A stretch of DNA of 33,175 bases from Silene noctiflora (Eukaryota; Streptophyta; Magnoliopsida; Caryophyllales; Caryophyllaceae). The position numbers were made by a program, and so were the translations under genes. Numbering within the stretch: the first letter of the stretch is position 1; every line of letters starts with the position of its first letter. The stretch lies in NCBI GenBank assembly GCA_009801015.1, contig VHZZ01002733.1, positions 48,778 through 81,952 on the forward strand, written 5' to 3'. Positions 19,111 to 30,480 of this stretch are shown here, piece by piece. The notes beneath the pieces are model-generated. The model was not told the origin of the DNA. It worked only from the letters and a program-made list of their open reading frames with translations, and did not search any database.

Positions 19111-22100
19111 CTATTTCCTTATTAATCTTAAAACATCACCAATCAAATGCAGGGAACCTGTCACCAGAACCTAAAAAATTCAATCAAAACTTGATGTCAG
19201 GCTCTAACAATCAGAAAGCACACCGCAGAAGTTCAACTTATTTCTCTTGCTTTGCAAATTGAAATGTTTGTTGTCAGACAATGGGGCAAATCGTTAAAGC
19301 TGAAGAAGGTATGAACTGTGTACAATATGATTTACCTGAACCCTAACAGACTGATTTTGTTGGACATTGTCTCTCAGCCATTTGATAGCTAAGGGTAAGG
19401 TAGGGAAAACCATGCTGTTTGTGCCAGTTATTATACCCTTTTCCATTTCGTCTTTAGTTTCTTCAGAACTGATCTCTGCACCCTTGGCACGTGCACCTAT
19501 CATTTTAAAAAAATTCTTCAGTTTGAAGATCAGATGTTGATGGGAAGGATATGCATTTGGATCTCATCATCCAGATCTCATATTTAGATCTAGAACAGCT
19601 AAACTAGACAAATTTCTAAGGATCCATTGAGCACGATACTAACAGATGTAGATCTGAGAATTTTAGAAACTGCAGATCATGTCGGATCTACATCTAGGTT
19701 AGCGCTCACAAATCTGAATTTTGCCCCTGACACAATCTTGTCAACATCGGGCTCATCGCCATCCCTACTCAGCAGTTATGAAGAAAATATTGCCTCGATG
19801 TCCAAAGGAACGAGAAATAGACAACTCTAGTCATGATCATACCTTTTTCACCTTTGACAAGACCTTCCCAGACTCTCTGCAGTGTCAATTGCCATGATAC
19901 ATCAACCTGGTTATCCAGTTGTTCGGGTGCTTTACTGCTGACCTTGTTATATACAGATACATTAGGAACAAAAAGTGCCTGCTGAAAGTGCACTCCTGAT
20001 CATCAAACAAAATCTCGTAAGACACTGGAATACAAAAAGAAAAAAGCACGCATTTTCTAGTATTTAAGTCCTAGATTCAATCGGAAGAAAAGTAGAAACG
20101 ATGAACAGTTTCCACTATCAGGTCTGACCAAAATTGTAAACCTGAATACCTGGATATTGGATAATATGTAAGTAACTATATACACAGGCAACCCATGTAG
20201 CAACTTACCGTAGCTTGCACATGTTTGCATTAACCGTGGCAGAAGCAACTGTGGATCCCTAACCGACATACAATTGAAGAGCAATATCTGCACACCCATT
20301 GATAGCTAATTAGTCCAATGATTTAGGGGTTTCATTTGCTGGAATATCTTGCAAGCATAAGTATGACATAATGAATAACGTTTCTTTAAGATGTATAAAT
20401 TTGAGCATTGCTAAACATAAGTGTCATGACCTGACAAGAAAGATATGATAGTACTTGCTAAGCAAAATACTTCAATAACATGGATGGACATAGTATGATA
20501 TACTAGCTCCAGCAATCTCATCATATGAGCCAAAGTCTAAACAACAACATTATCTCAGTGCCTAAAGGCTCCTAAAAATGGATGGGTAATGGAGGCGCAG
20601 GCAAGCAGCTTACTTCCGTGTTAAGAAAACCTAGAGGTTATTTCAGAATGACCCATAATAAATATTGTGTCAAATTGTCAATAAATGCATCGAATGGCTG
20701 CTGCTCTATAGTCAGAAGAAGTGCAGCCAATGTAATGACCATTTTTGCTTTATTACATCATGACCTATAAACAAAGAATACCCATGAAATACCCTTCTAA
20801 GTTAAGTACTCAATAATGATTTCTGACTGACAACATTGCGAATCACACACCGCCAACATTGTCAGATACCTGAGTTGAATGGTGAAAACCACTTGCTGAT
20901 TCCAGACACAGACTTGAAGAAACTCCATTGTCGATTGAAGCCACTTGTTCCTCATCCTCTTTTATTGCTTGGGAAAACCATTTTGCACACACTTCCATAC
21001 TTTCAGGACTGTGGGCTCCATCCAGATAAAACACCAGATTTTCAGAACCTTCGGCAACAATATATTGATCGGCAACAATTTGAGCCCGCCCTTGAAAACT
21101 AGCGGATGTAAGCCCTTTAATGAACTGTTCGGTCAATGAACTCTAGCAAGACATGAGAAAAGACTAATTAAACATACAAGGTAAGAACAGATATGGATAT
21201 TGAACCAACTATTCAATGACATGTACCACGCTTACATGATAAGGAATATCAACATGTCCAGTCCTCTGAAGCCATGAAGAGCACAATGCCACAGCAAGAC
21301 CTGCATTTACTAACTGATGTTCTCCATCGAGACCGAGTCGCGAACCATTTAGCAAGTGAGGATCCAATGGTGATGCTAACTGAAGATTTACCTGCATATC
21401 TTTTTTCTGGTCAATTGATGATCATAACGGACTATCTTTTTTGAAACGAATAAGAGAGAGGGAGAGGGAGAGACAACCTCTTGGCTATGGTGGGGTAAGA
21501 GAAGGGAGGGGATCAGATATAAGCAGGCTAGGTAGACGTAACCCTCCAACACAGTTTTTTGAATGATAATGAAAATTGCATCATGATTTGCATCTACGAC
21601 AATACTTCACAGTCTAATAAGTGCACATAGTTTAGGGAGGCTTTATTCCATCATTTTGAAATCCAAGCATAGCGAATCTTTGGCTCCATTAGAAAATAAT
21701 AATTCGATTTAGAGCTTTTGGCGGGAAAGAATAAAACCAAAGCAGGTAGTAATAGATACCAAAAGGCAAAATCCTCTTATACTTGTTGCACTAGAATGAA
21801 GAATGAGATATAACTATACACTGAAGTTCCCATTCATTGTACATAACATGGTTACTAAAGTTTGCATTATGTGCTGAACAATCCCAATTCTCAACCACTA
21901 GCATTTTGACAAATTAAAAACATCGACAGTATGTGCACTTCTATCAGAATTTAAAAGATTCGGAAAAGCAAAATAATAATATAAAAGTAGCCTTAAAGAA
22001 TCCTATACATCTAGGGGAACTCACGTTCAATTTAGAGCCATTCTGTTTGAGTACACACATAGCTTCCTCAGGCTGTGGGACAGTAAATGCAGGAATACCT

Positions 22101-25100
22101 TCCTGAAACAATTATGCAGAATAACAAGTAAAAAGCCTGATTGAAATTAACATGTTTATCCTAAGAAATATGTATTATTACAAGAAAAAGTAATTATAAG
22201 TACACCTTAAGAATCCCAGATTTTTCATCAGCAATTTGACCAAGAGTGTTTCCTAAGCAAATACAATAAAGGAACTCATTGGACAACATAATAAAATAGA
22301 TTATACGCAATGACATCAACGTATCATGCAAAGAAGCTACAAATCGACATGGTATCATCTATGGAGCATAATGCAGGCAGCCTTTTGCAACCAAAGAAAA
22401 GTCAGCTTGAATTAGATTATACTGGGTGTGTTGGGATAACAAAAATGGAGGGAAAGGGAGGGGAGGGAGAAGGAGGGAAGGGAAAGGGAGGGGGAATAGG
22501 GTGTAGGTGTTTGGATACAATTTCCTTCCAAATCTATCCTATTGTGGAGAGATTTTGATTTGCTTGGAGGATGGAAAATTACTCCTTCCCCCTCCATTTC
22601 CCTCTCCCCTTATTTGCTATCCAAACAAAGGATTCTAAATCCCTTACTCTCCCTCCCTTTCCTTTCCCTCCAAATCCCTCAATCCAAACACACCCTAAGG
22701 GAGCGTCTGGTTTCCACCATGGAAAGGGGATAAGAAAGGGAAATAGGGGGAAAGGAATTGAATTTCCGTTGATTAAAAGGCTTGTTTGATTTAGAATACA
22801 ATAGAGAATGATAACACCATGAGAACCCAACCACCACCATAAGAACACCAACCCTTCCATGAAAACCCATCAACATCCACAGCCACCACCACCAACAGTA
22901 TCTCCCCTGCCCTTCACTTGCCAGCGCGCTCTTTCCCTCCCCTGCCTGCGTGGTGGTTATTTAGGTTGTTGAGTTGAAGGCGGATGTGATTCCCTTTCTC
23001 TTATTTGTAAACCCCTAAAAGAATACGTATATAAATGAAGAAATAAAATGTTTTCATAAAATAATTTGAGAAAACTTATAAAATAATATCATAAGCTTCG
23101 TGGCAAAAACAAAAATACTCCCTCTGTTTTTTAATTCGCATATTTAGGGAAAACGAACAGGGGTCTTCAATAGAGAACACTGAGTTGTTGGTCTCAGCAG
23201 AATGGCCCGAGCTATTCAGCCCCCTAGCAGTACAACTCGGCATGGTCAGTCGTCCTACACTCCTACCATAGTTGCTTAGCATGCAACCAAAAATGTGCAG
23301 CTCGAGGAGCAAATAAGTCAACTCCAAACCTAGCAGGAAATTGACAAGAGCGAGGCACAAGCGTTGAAGGTTAGGCTGACAAAGGAGCTTTGGTGGACAT
23401 TTGACGACGCATGCACGCTCAGCCCCACTCCTCACTCTCACCGCCGAGACAATTTCTCGGACGATGGCAATCGCCTATTGCGCCGTTGAGTGAGCCTGAG
23501 CTTGAACTCCATAGTTGGTTTAAACATTAAATTTGGTAATGAAAACATTGCAGTTATTATTTGTATAAACTTTGAAGTTATTAATTGCATAAACTTTGGA
23601 CTGCTCTTGTCTTTCAACTGCGTTCTTTCTTTTGTTAGTTCTTGAGTCCCGCTTTGAATCTGAACGACGTTCGTTGGAATTGTTTTGCTTCCTGTATGGA
23701 GGCTTTATAAATGCAAATGGAAGGAACAAAATCAACGCATTCTGCTCAGTTAACGGCTCTCTTCGACGGACCGTAGCAGTCTGCAAGGACCTTGACCTTG
23801 GAGACGGACAATATAATGTGTTCGTCGCAAGATCTTATTGACATGACTTTCATTGATTTTGACTTGATCAGTTTATTGACGAGCTATCCGTCGCCGTTAG
23901 TCGCAAATTTTGTTTGGGACGGACAATACGTTGTGAAACGAATTTTTTGCGACAAATTGGCGCGATGGAAGTTTGCAACGGATTTTTGATTAGTTTTGCA
24001 GTTTCAAATTATTTTCTCAAATCAAAATACAAAAGTGAGACATGTGAAAAATTAATGGGGTGACAATTTAAAATCTATAAGTAGTTAACTAAAAAGTAAA
24101 CTTCTATATATATCGTGCAGTGCACGAGGGCCATATCAAGAATAGTTATAAACTAGTAATAGAGTACTTCAGGTATGCTAATCAAAAACAAGGAAATGCT
24201 TTTAATCGTAAGAAATTAGGCTAAAACCTCAGTACATGCCAATCAATTAAACTTATGCAAGAAGCCGACGTAAGCTTCACATTTAAATTTCATGAAATAC
24301 TCCGTATAACTTAACAATAAAGAGAGATCGCTAACCGAGGATTTCCATATGATCATACCCAAGAGAGGATATACCACAAACAACTGGTGCTTTAACCTGA
24401 AAAGTGAGAAGACGTACAATTATGTAAAGCACACACGAAAGTACTACATAATCTTAGATGAGATGTAGAACGCACCACATTAGTTGCATCATATTTTCCT
24501 CCCAACCCGACTTCCATTATAGCTACATCAACCTGTCGGGAACTTTAACTATAGCTTTACAATGTTTGATTATCCGTCAATGAAAGAATGATACCAAAAC
24601 AGCAGACTAAAAGAAGAGAGATGCTGAAAAAATAATGAAAAGATAACGAGATAATGCTAATCAATAACCTGCTCAGCAGAAAATATCTTGAAGGCAAGCA
24701 GAGCAAGGAAGCGAAAGTAAGTAGGCATAGGTATATCATCAGTGACTTTCTCCTGCAAAGAGCAATCAAGCAAAAACATTTATCAAGGAAAAAACAACAA
24801 TTACAACATCTATTGCAGATTTGAGACGAAATAATTCTCATGAAACACAGGGCATACATATGCCTTTGATACTTTGGCATCTCTGAAACTCTGACACATA
24901 TTTATGAAATGATAAAATCTAGTTTTTTTTTCCTGATGTTGAAACGCACGCTGCTGGTGTGCTTCCTGCCCGCCGGTTGACTATGAAAGGTAATAGTTGG
25001 TATATACTAAACATCTTTGAGCAAAATTTGAGTTTTCATCAAGTAAAGAAAGGAAAACCATCATAAAAGTTTAGGTACCAAAAAAAAAAAAAATAGACTT

Positions 25101-27256
25101 CGCCATACTTGAAATAAGAACAAGACCAAGACGAAGACTATATCTAATACACACGATACTATATAAAAAGAAAGTAAAATCATACCTTCAGCGTATCATA
25201 ACACCACCAGAAGTAGGCCAAAAACTTTTCTTCACAGATATCGGTACTGCAAAAGAGAAAAGGCCTTAACTGAAAAAATACACCTAAAAGATTATTACCA
25301 ATAAGCAGATCTGACATTGATCACTTGTTATTTTTCTAGTTGACTCCATTTTCTCCGTTATGATATATAGTACTGCAGTAGATGAGACAACCTAAATATT
25401 TGGACCAGCAGTAAGAGAGGCAAAGGAGCGCAAAAGGAGATGGCAAATCACTATCCAATACAGAGTTACAAGTTTCCTCTTTTCTCTAGAAGAACATGGC
25501 TCTTCTATAAATCATTTGGCGTAACACAAGCAGAACCTTAAAAACCAGGTGTAGTAGGCAAAAGGACTGATCTTTTTCTCCAAAATATAGCTTAAGACAT
25601 AAGAACTCAAAAAAGAGACATGATAGAAAGACATTAAATAATAAATTTTAGATTTTTTTTTGTTGTCAAATGAATTGCAGGAGGAATACGGTATCGGGGG
25701 TGGGGGAATTCGAACCTTGGATCTATTGTCCACTATACCTCTATCTTACCCACTAGGCTAAGACAAAGCAAAGACTAGCTCTATGAACACTACAACAAAG
25801 GTTTTTGACTTAACATAAGTATAGCTCTCACCCGTTTAGACGAAATCTTTCCCGCACATCAATGAGATGGGGGGATGTAAATAGCCCAGTACTGAAGCCG
25901 CAGTTACGTAATATAGACTCTGCAAAAACACAAGTTGAACCCTGTGCATAAAACCCATTAACACAACTTCACATCTCAATCTTCAAGTTAACAATTCATA
26001 CTCAGCTATGCACTGACCAGTTCATTGATAATGAACTTTGAGCCCTACAACCCACTCCAAAGTCCAACAATGTTTTTATACGTCGGGAATGATTCCAAAA
26101 TAAGAAAGTGACCTAAACTAGGTCTTAATGTCTTATTATGTACTCCGTTCATCCCATTTATATCATTACCATTTGACTGTGGTGATAAATCAAACTATCA
26201 AAGTCAACTTTGACCAATATTTCCTCACGATATACACTAATTGAAACACTTTTTTCTCAAAATCACATTATGCATATAACTGTGTTAAAAAATTAATATG
26301 GCAAATTTTACATTGCATCGCATCATATAAATGGAGAAATAATGGTCAAATTAAACATCACTCAGCCACGGAAGTCAAATAATAGGGGGGCTAGCAGGGG
26401 CGCTCTCCCCCGCTGGCCAAAAAAAATTCGAAAGTTTTAATGAAAATTTCCGAATGTTTTTCAAGTTTACGTTATGCCATTATTTGTTTGCCCCGTAACT
26501 GTAAATCCCGGCTCCGCCAATAGAGACAATATATACTTAGAGTATAAAGCTGAATAATGCAGGATTAAGAATCTTAGATGACAAAACTGCATTTGACAAG
26601 GATATCACATTGACTAGATCATAGAAGACGGAATTAGAAGCAAAAGTCAGAGATAAATGAGATACCAAGTTTGAAATCTCAGCTTCAATAAGTAAGCCAT
26701 TAATTGGAACAAATATTCTTGTAATTAAAATGAAAGACAAGATGAATATAAGAAAATACCTTTCCTTTGGTACCTGCGACATGAATGACCTTCAACTTTG
26801 ATATTGGTTCTTCCAATTCCAATATCTGCGAATATCCCAAGTATTAACTTTCATAGTCATCGACATTTAACAGTGGCGGAACCAAGATTTGAAGCTAGTG
26901 GGGGCGAATAAGAAAGCATAGTCTAAAAGTAAAAGTATGACCTGAACATAATCATAAAGCAGATCAAAACGATCACCACTGTTACTCTTCTCAGCACGCG
27001 TGCGGGTAGTTATCAATGAGGACAGTGCACTCATCGCTTCTTCATAACGAGACGACGTCGTTTCATCACCCAATTCATTCGAACCATCTATACAATGGTA
27101 AAAAAAATGAATTTTGAGAGTAACCCAGATGAAAAGTTGCAGTGTTTCTATGATTTATGCATGTTTTATGAAGAATTGAACTTGCCCATGAATGAAATTG
27201 ATAGATTAAATTAGAAAAGATTAATAAAATTGGAAAGAAATGTTACCTTTTGACAT
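19111..27256 (-). CDS. Folylpolyglutamate synthase (FPGS)
   Basis: ATP-dependent addition of glutamate to tetrahydrofolates, which retains folates in cells and organelles. Sixteen coding exons (high to low): 27256-27247, 27087-26942, 26825-26760, 25941-25832, 25246-25186, 24752-24669, 24532-24476, 24396-24336, 22252-22206, 22102-22025, 21391-21236, 21142-20870, 20287-20209, 19995-19843, 19496-19336, 19170-19111. All introns are GT-AG and the frame is continuous (533 aa, normal for plant FPGS). Motifs: ATP-binding loop [11 protein letters not shown] (67-77), [14 protein letters not shown] (94-107), [42 protein letters not shown] with the conserved Lys (208-214), [11 protein letters not shown] (330-340), [16 protein letters not shown], and [24 protein letters not shown] near the C-terminus, here split for reading as [13 protein letters not shown] and [10 protein letters not shown]. 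The start MSKDGSNELG has no transit peptide, suggesting a cytosolic isoform; plants also have plastid and mitochondrial forms. Exon 1 contributes only 10 coding bases. Introns carry a SINE, MITEs and a CACTA-like remnant. Confidence 0.96.
22424..22695. mobile_element. Purine/pyrimidine-rich MITE in FPGS intron 8
   Basis: The ends GGGTGTGTTGGGAT and ATCCAAACACACCC are near mirror images. Just inside, the left half is a GGAGGGAAAGGGAGGGGAGG purine run and the right half is a CCCTCCCTTTCC pyrimidine run, so the element folds into a hairpin. A central GTGTTTGGATA/TATCCAAAC pair adds a second palindrome. No target duplication is evident. The adjacent 22699-22800 starts GGGAGCGTCTGGTTTCC and may be the left part of another such element. 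Open frames on both strands here (22310-22876) are shadows of this composition. Confidence 0.68.
23160..24000 (+). mobile_element. Probable CACTA (En/Spm) remnant in FPGS intron 8
   Basis: In one + frame from about 23200, with stops, the translation includes [20 protein letters not shown] and [11 protein letters not shown], resembling the coiled-coil C-terminus of plant En/Spm-type transposases. It is followed by a TTAAATTTGGTAATGAAAAC-type tail. From 23800 to 24000 come GTCGCAAATTTTG / GACGGACAATA words like CACTA subterminal repeats. No CACTA terminus or target duplication is found, so this is a decayed fragment with uncertain limits. Confidence 0.4.
25653..25765 (-). mobile_element. tRNA-derived SINE
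   Basis: On the minus strand an A box TAGCCTAGTGG (25760-25750) and a B box GGTTCGAATTCC (25716-25705) have Pol III promoter spacing. They are followed by a short body and an A9 tail (25661-25653). This is a short plant SINE of Au-like layout; the family was not verified. No convincing target duplication. It lies in FPGS intron 4 in the same orientation as the gene. Confidence 0.68.
26143..26339. mobile_element. Stowaway-like MITE
   Basis: TA flanks (26141-26142, 26340-26341) enclose ends CTCCGTTCATCCCATTTATA and (right end read inward) TTTCTCCATTTATATGATG. The CATTTATAT/ATATAAATG core and ACCATTTGAC near the left end are the usual features of this abundant plant MITE type. It is 197 bp, non-coding, and lies in FPGS intron 3. 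Confidence 0.62.
26363..26519. repeat. Decayed hAT-type fragment (CGGCTCCGCCA end)
   Basis: It begins around AGCCACGGAAG and ends TCCCGGCTCCGCCA, a terminus common in plant hAT-related repeats (reverse TGGCGGAGCCGGGA). A GGGGCGCTCTCCCCCGCTGGCC stretch forms a GC-rich knot near the start. A shorter fragment of the same type, CAGTGGCGGAACCAAG, lies at about 26871-26910, beside the FPGS exon 2 donor. Confidence 0.42.
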
Positions 27257-27584
27257 GATGAGTGATGTTTGAGTGTATGAGATTTTTGTTGTTGAGGGGA
27301 GTGGGAGATGGTGAGTTGATTTTTGAGAAAGGTTGGTGGAGGGTTCCATACGCGACCTTCTTTGTACAAAAATTCTTGGAATATTCCACCGTGTACTTTG
27401 AGTTTTTCCGTTTTTATGTTACCCTTATACGTGTGAAATTTGACATGTATCCCTAAATTTTTTAACCATCTACAAGCATGCTCAATAGACTTCCTCATTC
27501 CACAGTCTCTTATCACTTCTTACACATCCACCTCATTATTCCTCAACTTTTCAATTTTACACCTCCAACAATAATTTACACTTA
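27257..27584. promoter_or_regulatory. FPGS 5' flank
   Basis: This is about 330 bp between the FPGS start codon and the nested Harbinger insertion. It presumably holds the 5' UTR and core promoter. No TATA box was assigned with confidence. The insertion places transposon sequence within the proximal promoter region. Confidence 0.4.
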
Positions 27585-27733
27585 GAGCATGTACATTGAA
27601 GAAGATGATTTGATCCTCTTATTTCCTCTATTTCATTCTATATTTTTGACACATCATACCCTCTTTCATCTACCTCACTTTCCACTATCTTCAGAGGATG
27701 ATATCTTACTCTCCTCTTTCACCTTTAAAGTAA

Positions 27734-28802
27734 GAGCATCCACATTGAAGAGGATATACTCCTCTTATTTTCTCTCTTACCCACTATTTTTTTGACATCT
27801 CACACTCTCTTTCATCCAACTCATTTTCCACTATCTCCATCCTCCTACTTTTTTTCTATTTTTTTTCCTACATCAAAGAGGATCCTCTTTACTTCATCTT
27901 TCATATTTTACTTATTTTTTTAATAATAATTGATATGTTTCACTTTTTTTATAATCACAAATTAATAAGGTTCATACAAAAAAAAATTATCAAATGAAAT
28001 TTGTTAAAATTAAATTAAAAAAGATACATCAAATGAAATACAAGAAATTTAAATGTCATTAGTAATATTTTAATCTTAATTTGAGCCTTGAAACATAGTC
28101 CATATATGTTCAACCAAATCGTTCTTTAAAGACGTGTGCATTTGTCTGTCATGTAGAGCTTCCCTTCTAGCCATAAAATTGTGTAAATTTCGCTCCTCAT
28201 ATATGCCAGGGATAACGACAAATGACTCTGTAACATTGTTAGATGATTCAACGTAATTTCCAAGTTGTTCTTCAACAAATTTGTGCGGATCGTTAAATTT
28301 TAAATATTCATCTCGTTCGTCTTCCACGATCATATTGTGCATAATTATACACGACATCATGATTTTCCACAACAAATCAACACTCCATGCCAAAGCTGGT
28401 TGTCGTTTTAATGCATGCAAATTGTTACCATGCAAAGCCTTTCCATTGAATTACTATGTGGAGCTACGTGTAATACGAAGTATTATTGCTGTGTATCCTC
28501 CAAAACTATGCCATATATTAATTAAGCGAAAAAACAAGAATTCCTCATCAACTGGCAAAGTATTGAACTGAACAGCAAAAGTACATTTTTTAATAAAAGA
28601 TATATAACATTAAATCCACATGCACTAATTTTATAGGGGAATGGGCACTTGGGCCAAAGTTGTACTTCCTTTAAAAATAGAGGAAGTCTTCCTCTTCCTC
28701 TTCCAAAGAGGATGTCAAAATTAATCCAACATTGAAGAGGATGTCCTCTTAGAAGAGAGAGAGTGCTAAGAGTATGCACCATCCTCTTCAATGTGGGTGC
28801 TC
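27734..28802 (-). mobile_element. PIF/Harbinger element, inner, with transposase remnant
   Basis: The ends GAGCATCCACATTGAAGAGG and (right end read inward) GAGCACCCACATTGAAGAGG are near perfect and flanked by exact TAA at 27731-27733 and 28803-28805. The element is 1069 bp and carries the C-terminal part of a Harbinger transposase on the minus strand. It is too short for an intact two-gene PIF element, so it is a deleted, non-autonomous copy. The well-preserved ends suggest a fairly recent insertion. Confidence 0.88.
28076..28435 (-). pseudogene. PIF/Harbinger (HARBI1-like) transposase, C-terminal fragment
   Basis: A 119-residue open frame contains ALAWSVDLLWKIMMSCIIMH followed by NMIVEDERDEY, the conserved C-terminal block of plant PIF/Harbinger DDE transposases, then a charged tail ending MFQGSN. 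The upstream DDE core and the Myb-like partner gene are absent. No frame before 28435 continues the protein convincingly. It lies inside the element with TAA-flanked inverted repeats. Non-functional by length. Confidence 0.85.
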
Positions 28803-28970
28803 TAAACCCCACTATAATTTTTATCTCTTATTTGGCACAAGGGCCAAGATAAGAACATTCTCTATAAATAGAGGAAGTTTTCCTCTTCCTCTTCAAAGAG
28901 GATGCTAAGAGGATATACTCACGTTGAAGAGGACATCTTCTTATATGAGAGAGAGTGCTAAGAGGATGGT

Positions 28971-29281
28971 TCATCATCTTCAATGTGGATGCTCTTATTC
29001 CTCATCATTCTATTTCATCATTTATCTGTAGATAAAAAAAAGATAGGAATTATGGTTGATTGATAATTTTATCGACTTTCATCATCTTCAATGTGGATGC
29101 TCTTATTCCTCACACATTTTTTACATTAAAATCTATTTTCGTAATTTGTACGGGTTTTCAACTCGATAATTTTATCGACTTTCCTCTTCCTCGGTTTTTA
29201 AAAGAGTCTATTCCTCATGGTTGATTGATATATGTCAATATTATTACCTATTTGTAGATAAAAAAAAGATAGGAATTATGG
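28971..29281. repeat. Patchwork of short exact direct repeats
   Basis: Four blocks occur twice in about 310 bp: a 34-bp block at 28971-29004 and 29079-29112; a 29-bp block at 29027-29055 and 29253-29281; ATGGTTGATTGATA at 29052-29065 and 29217-29230; and a 19-bp block GATAATTTTATCGACTTTC at 29062-29080 and 29165-29183. Order and spacing differ between copies. The 34-bp block contains the right terminus of the outer Harbinger element plus its TTA duplication. Confidence 0.9.
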
Positions 29282-30480
29282 TGTAGTTATTATTTTTAAA
29301 AAAAATTATTATATATAAATTATTAGGCAAAATCAAAATTTGATAACAAAATAATTAATAAAAAGGAAGACATTCACGACAATAAACGTAGTAGCCTTGC
29401 AGATTGTGCCTATATCTTATTAAAAAAATCAAAAAGTAGTGATTGTGCAGTAGAAGGCAACTTTTACATATTAAAAAAATGAAATAGTACTGATTTGCAG
29501 TGTAACAAGCAACTCGTTTCATTTAGCGACTTTTCGCGCAGTGTTGTCTTCCTCAACCTTTTGAGGATACATACTCATGGATGGAGCTTGATCAAGGAGC
29601 ATTTCTCATACCGCGCGCAGTCCATTCCTCATTGTTGAGGATGGTCTTAGTGACTAGGTTGAAAGTTCGTGCGTTGTAACGAAGAAATTAATTTAGTTAT
29701 AATTATAATGAAAAAAAAAGTTATAAGGTTTCAAATTTACATCCTATGTCTAATCATTTGTTGTTTACATCTGATTAAAATATCTATGTCAAAGAAAATA
29801 AAAGATAAATAAATACACGAGATGAATTTGATAGAAAACATTTTATTTATACTCAACATTGAATTAGCTTAGTGATAATTTAAAATCATGTCATCATATG
29901 AATTACATATACGGAGTAATGTTTATTGGTACAAATATTTCTCTCTTTTCAAATAAAAAATTTAATTAACTATTTCATCATTATAATAAGTAAGAGATTC
30001 CATTAATATTGACCATTTTATCGCTTTTTCTCCCAGCTAAAAAATTTTTAAAACTTGAAAAATTAAGATTACATAAACAGTCTCTTATATAATAAGTATA
30101 GTTTGAAAGTCCATACAATGTACGGGTTAATGAGCTTGATTATTTTAAAGCAAAGTTATAAAACATTATCAAATAGGTATTTCGAAGTTCAAATCCGGGT
30201 GTCACATAATTCTAAAAAAAATGAAATATCCTAATCCCTTAGACAATGTTTATCAGTTGTTCTTATAGCCCTACTTAGACCTAGTTCTTGCATTAAAATA
30301 CTAATATATACTTCTTGATCTACTTGTAAGACGTAGTTCATGATTTTGTTATTTTATTAAGTCTTACTTAGATCTAATTCCTAATTATTTTAATATCATA
30401 TATTTTTATTATATTCTTACATCATAATTTTATCCAAATATATACCCCTTACAAAAATATGGATAAGACATTTTACTGTT
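29282..30480. other. AT-rich intergenic DNA
   Basis: No genes, RNA genes or well-bounded elements were recognised in this stretch. Confidence 0.5.

Larger units (their letters stand above)
27585..28994. mobile_element. PIF/Harbinger MITE, outer element of a nested pair
   Basis: The ends GAGCATGTACATTGAAGAAG and (right end read inward) GAGCATCCACATTGAAGATG are flanked by exact TTA at 27582-27584 and 28995-28997. It is interrupted by the related element at 27734-28802. Without that insertion and its duplicated TAA, it is about 338 bp, similar to the 409-bp MITE at 10911-11319 and sharing its subterminal AAATAGAGGAAG and CTCTTCCTCTTC blocks. Confidence 0.85.

Noticed and set aside
22310..22876. 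Open frames of 60-93 codons on both strands
   Set aside because: They lie in purine/pyrimidine runs of MITEs inside an FPGS intron; the Ser/Pro/Phe- or Gly/Lys-rich translation reflects low complexity.
23076..23441. 121-codon minus-strand open frame in FPGS intron 8
   Set aside because: The composition fits antisense of the CACTA-like debris, and there are no domain features.
24113..24165. Possible Helitron 3' end: CGTGCAGTGCACG palindrome followed by AAACTAGT
   Set aside because: The hairpin is about 30 nt from CTAGT instead of about 10-12, and no matching 5' end was found.
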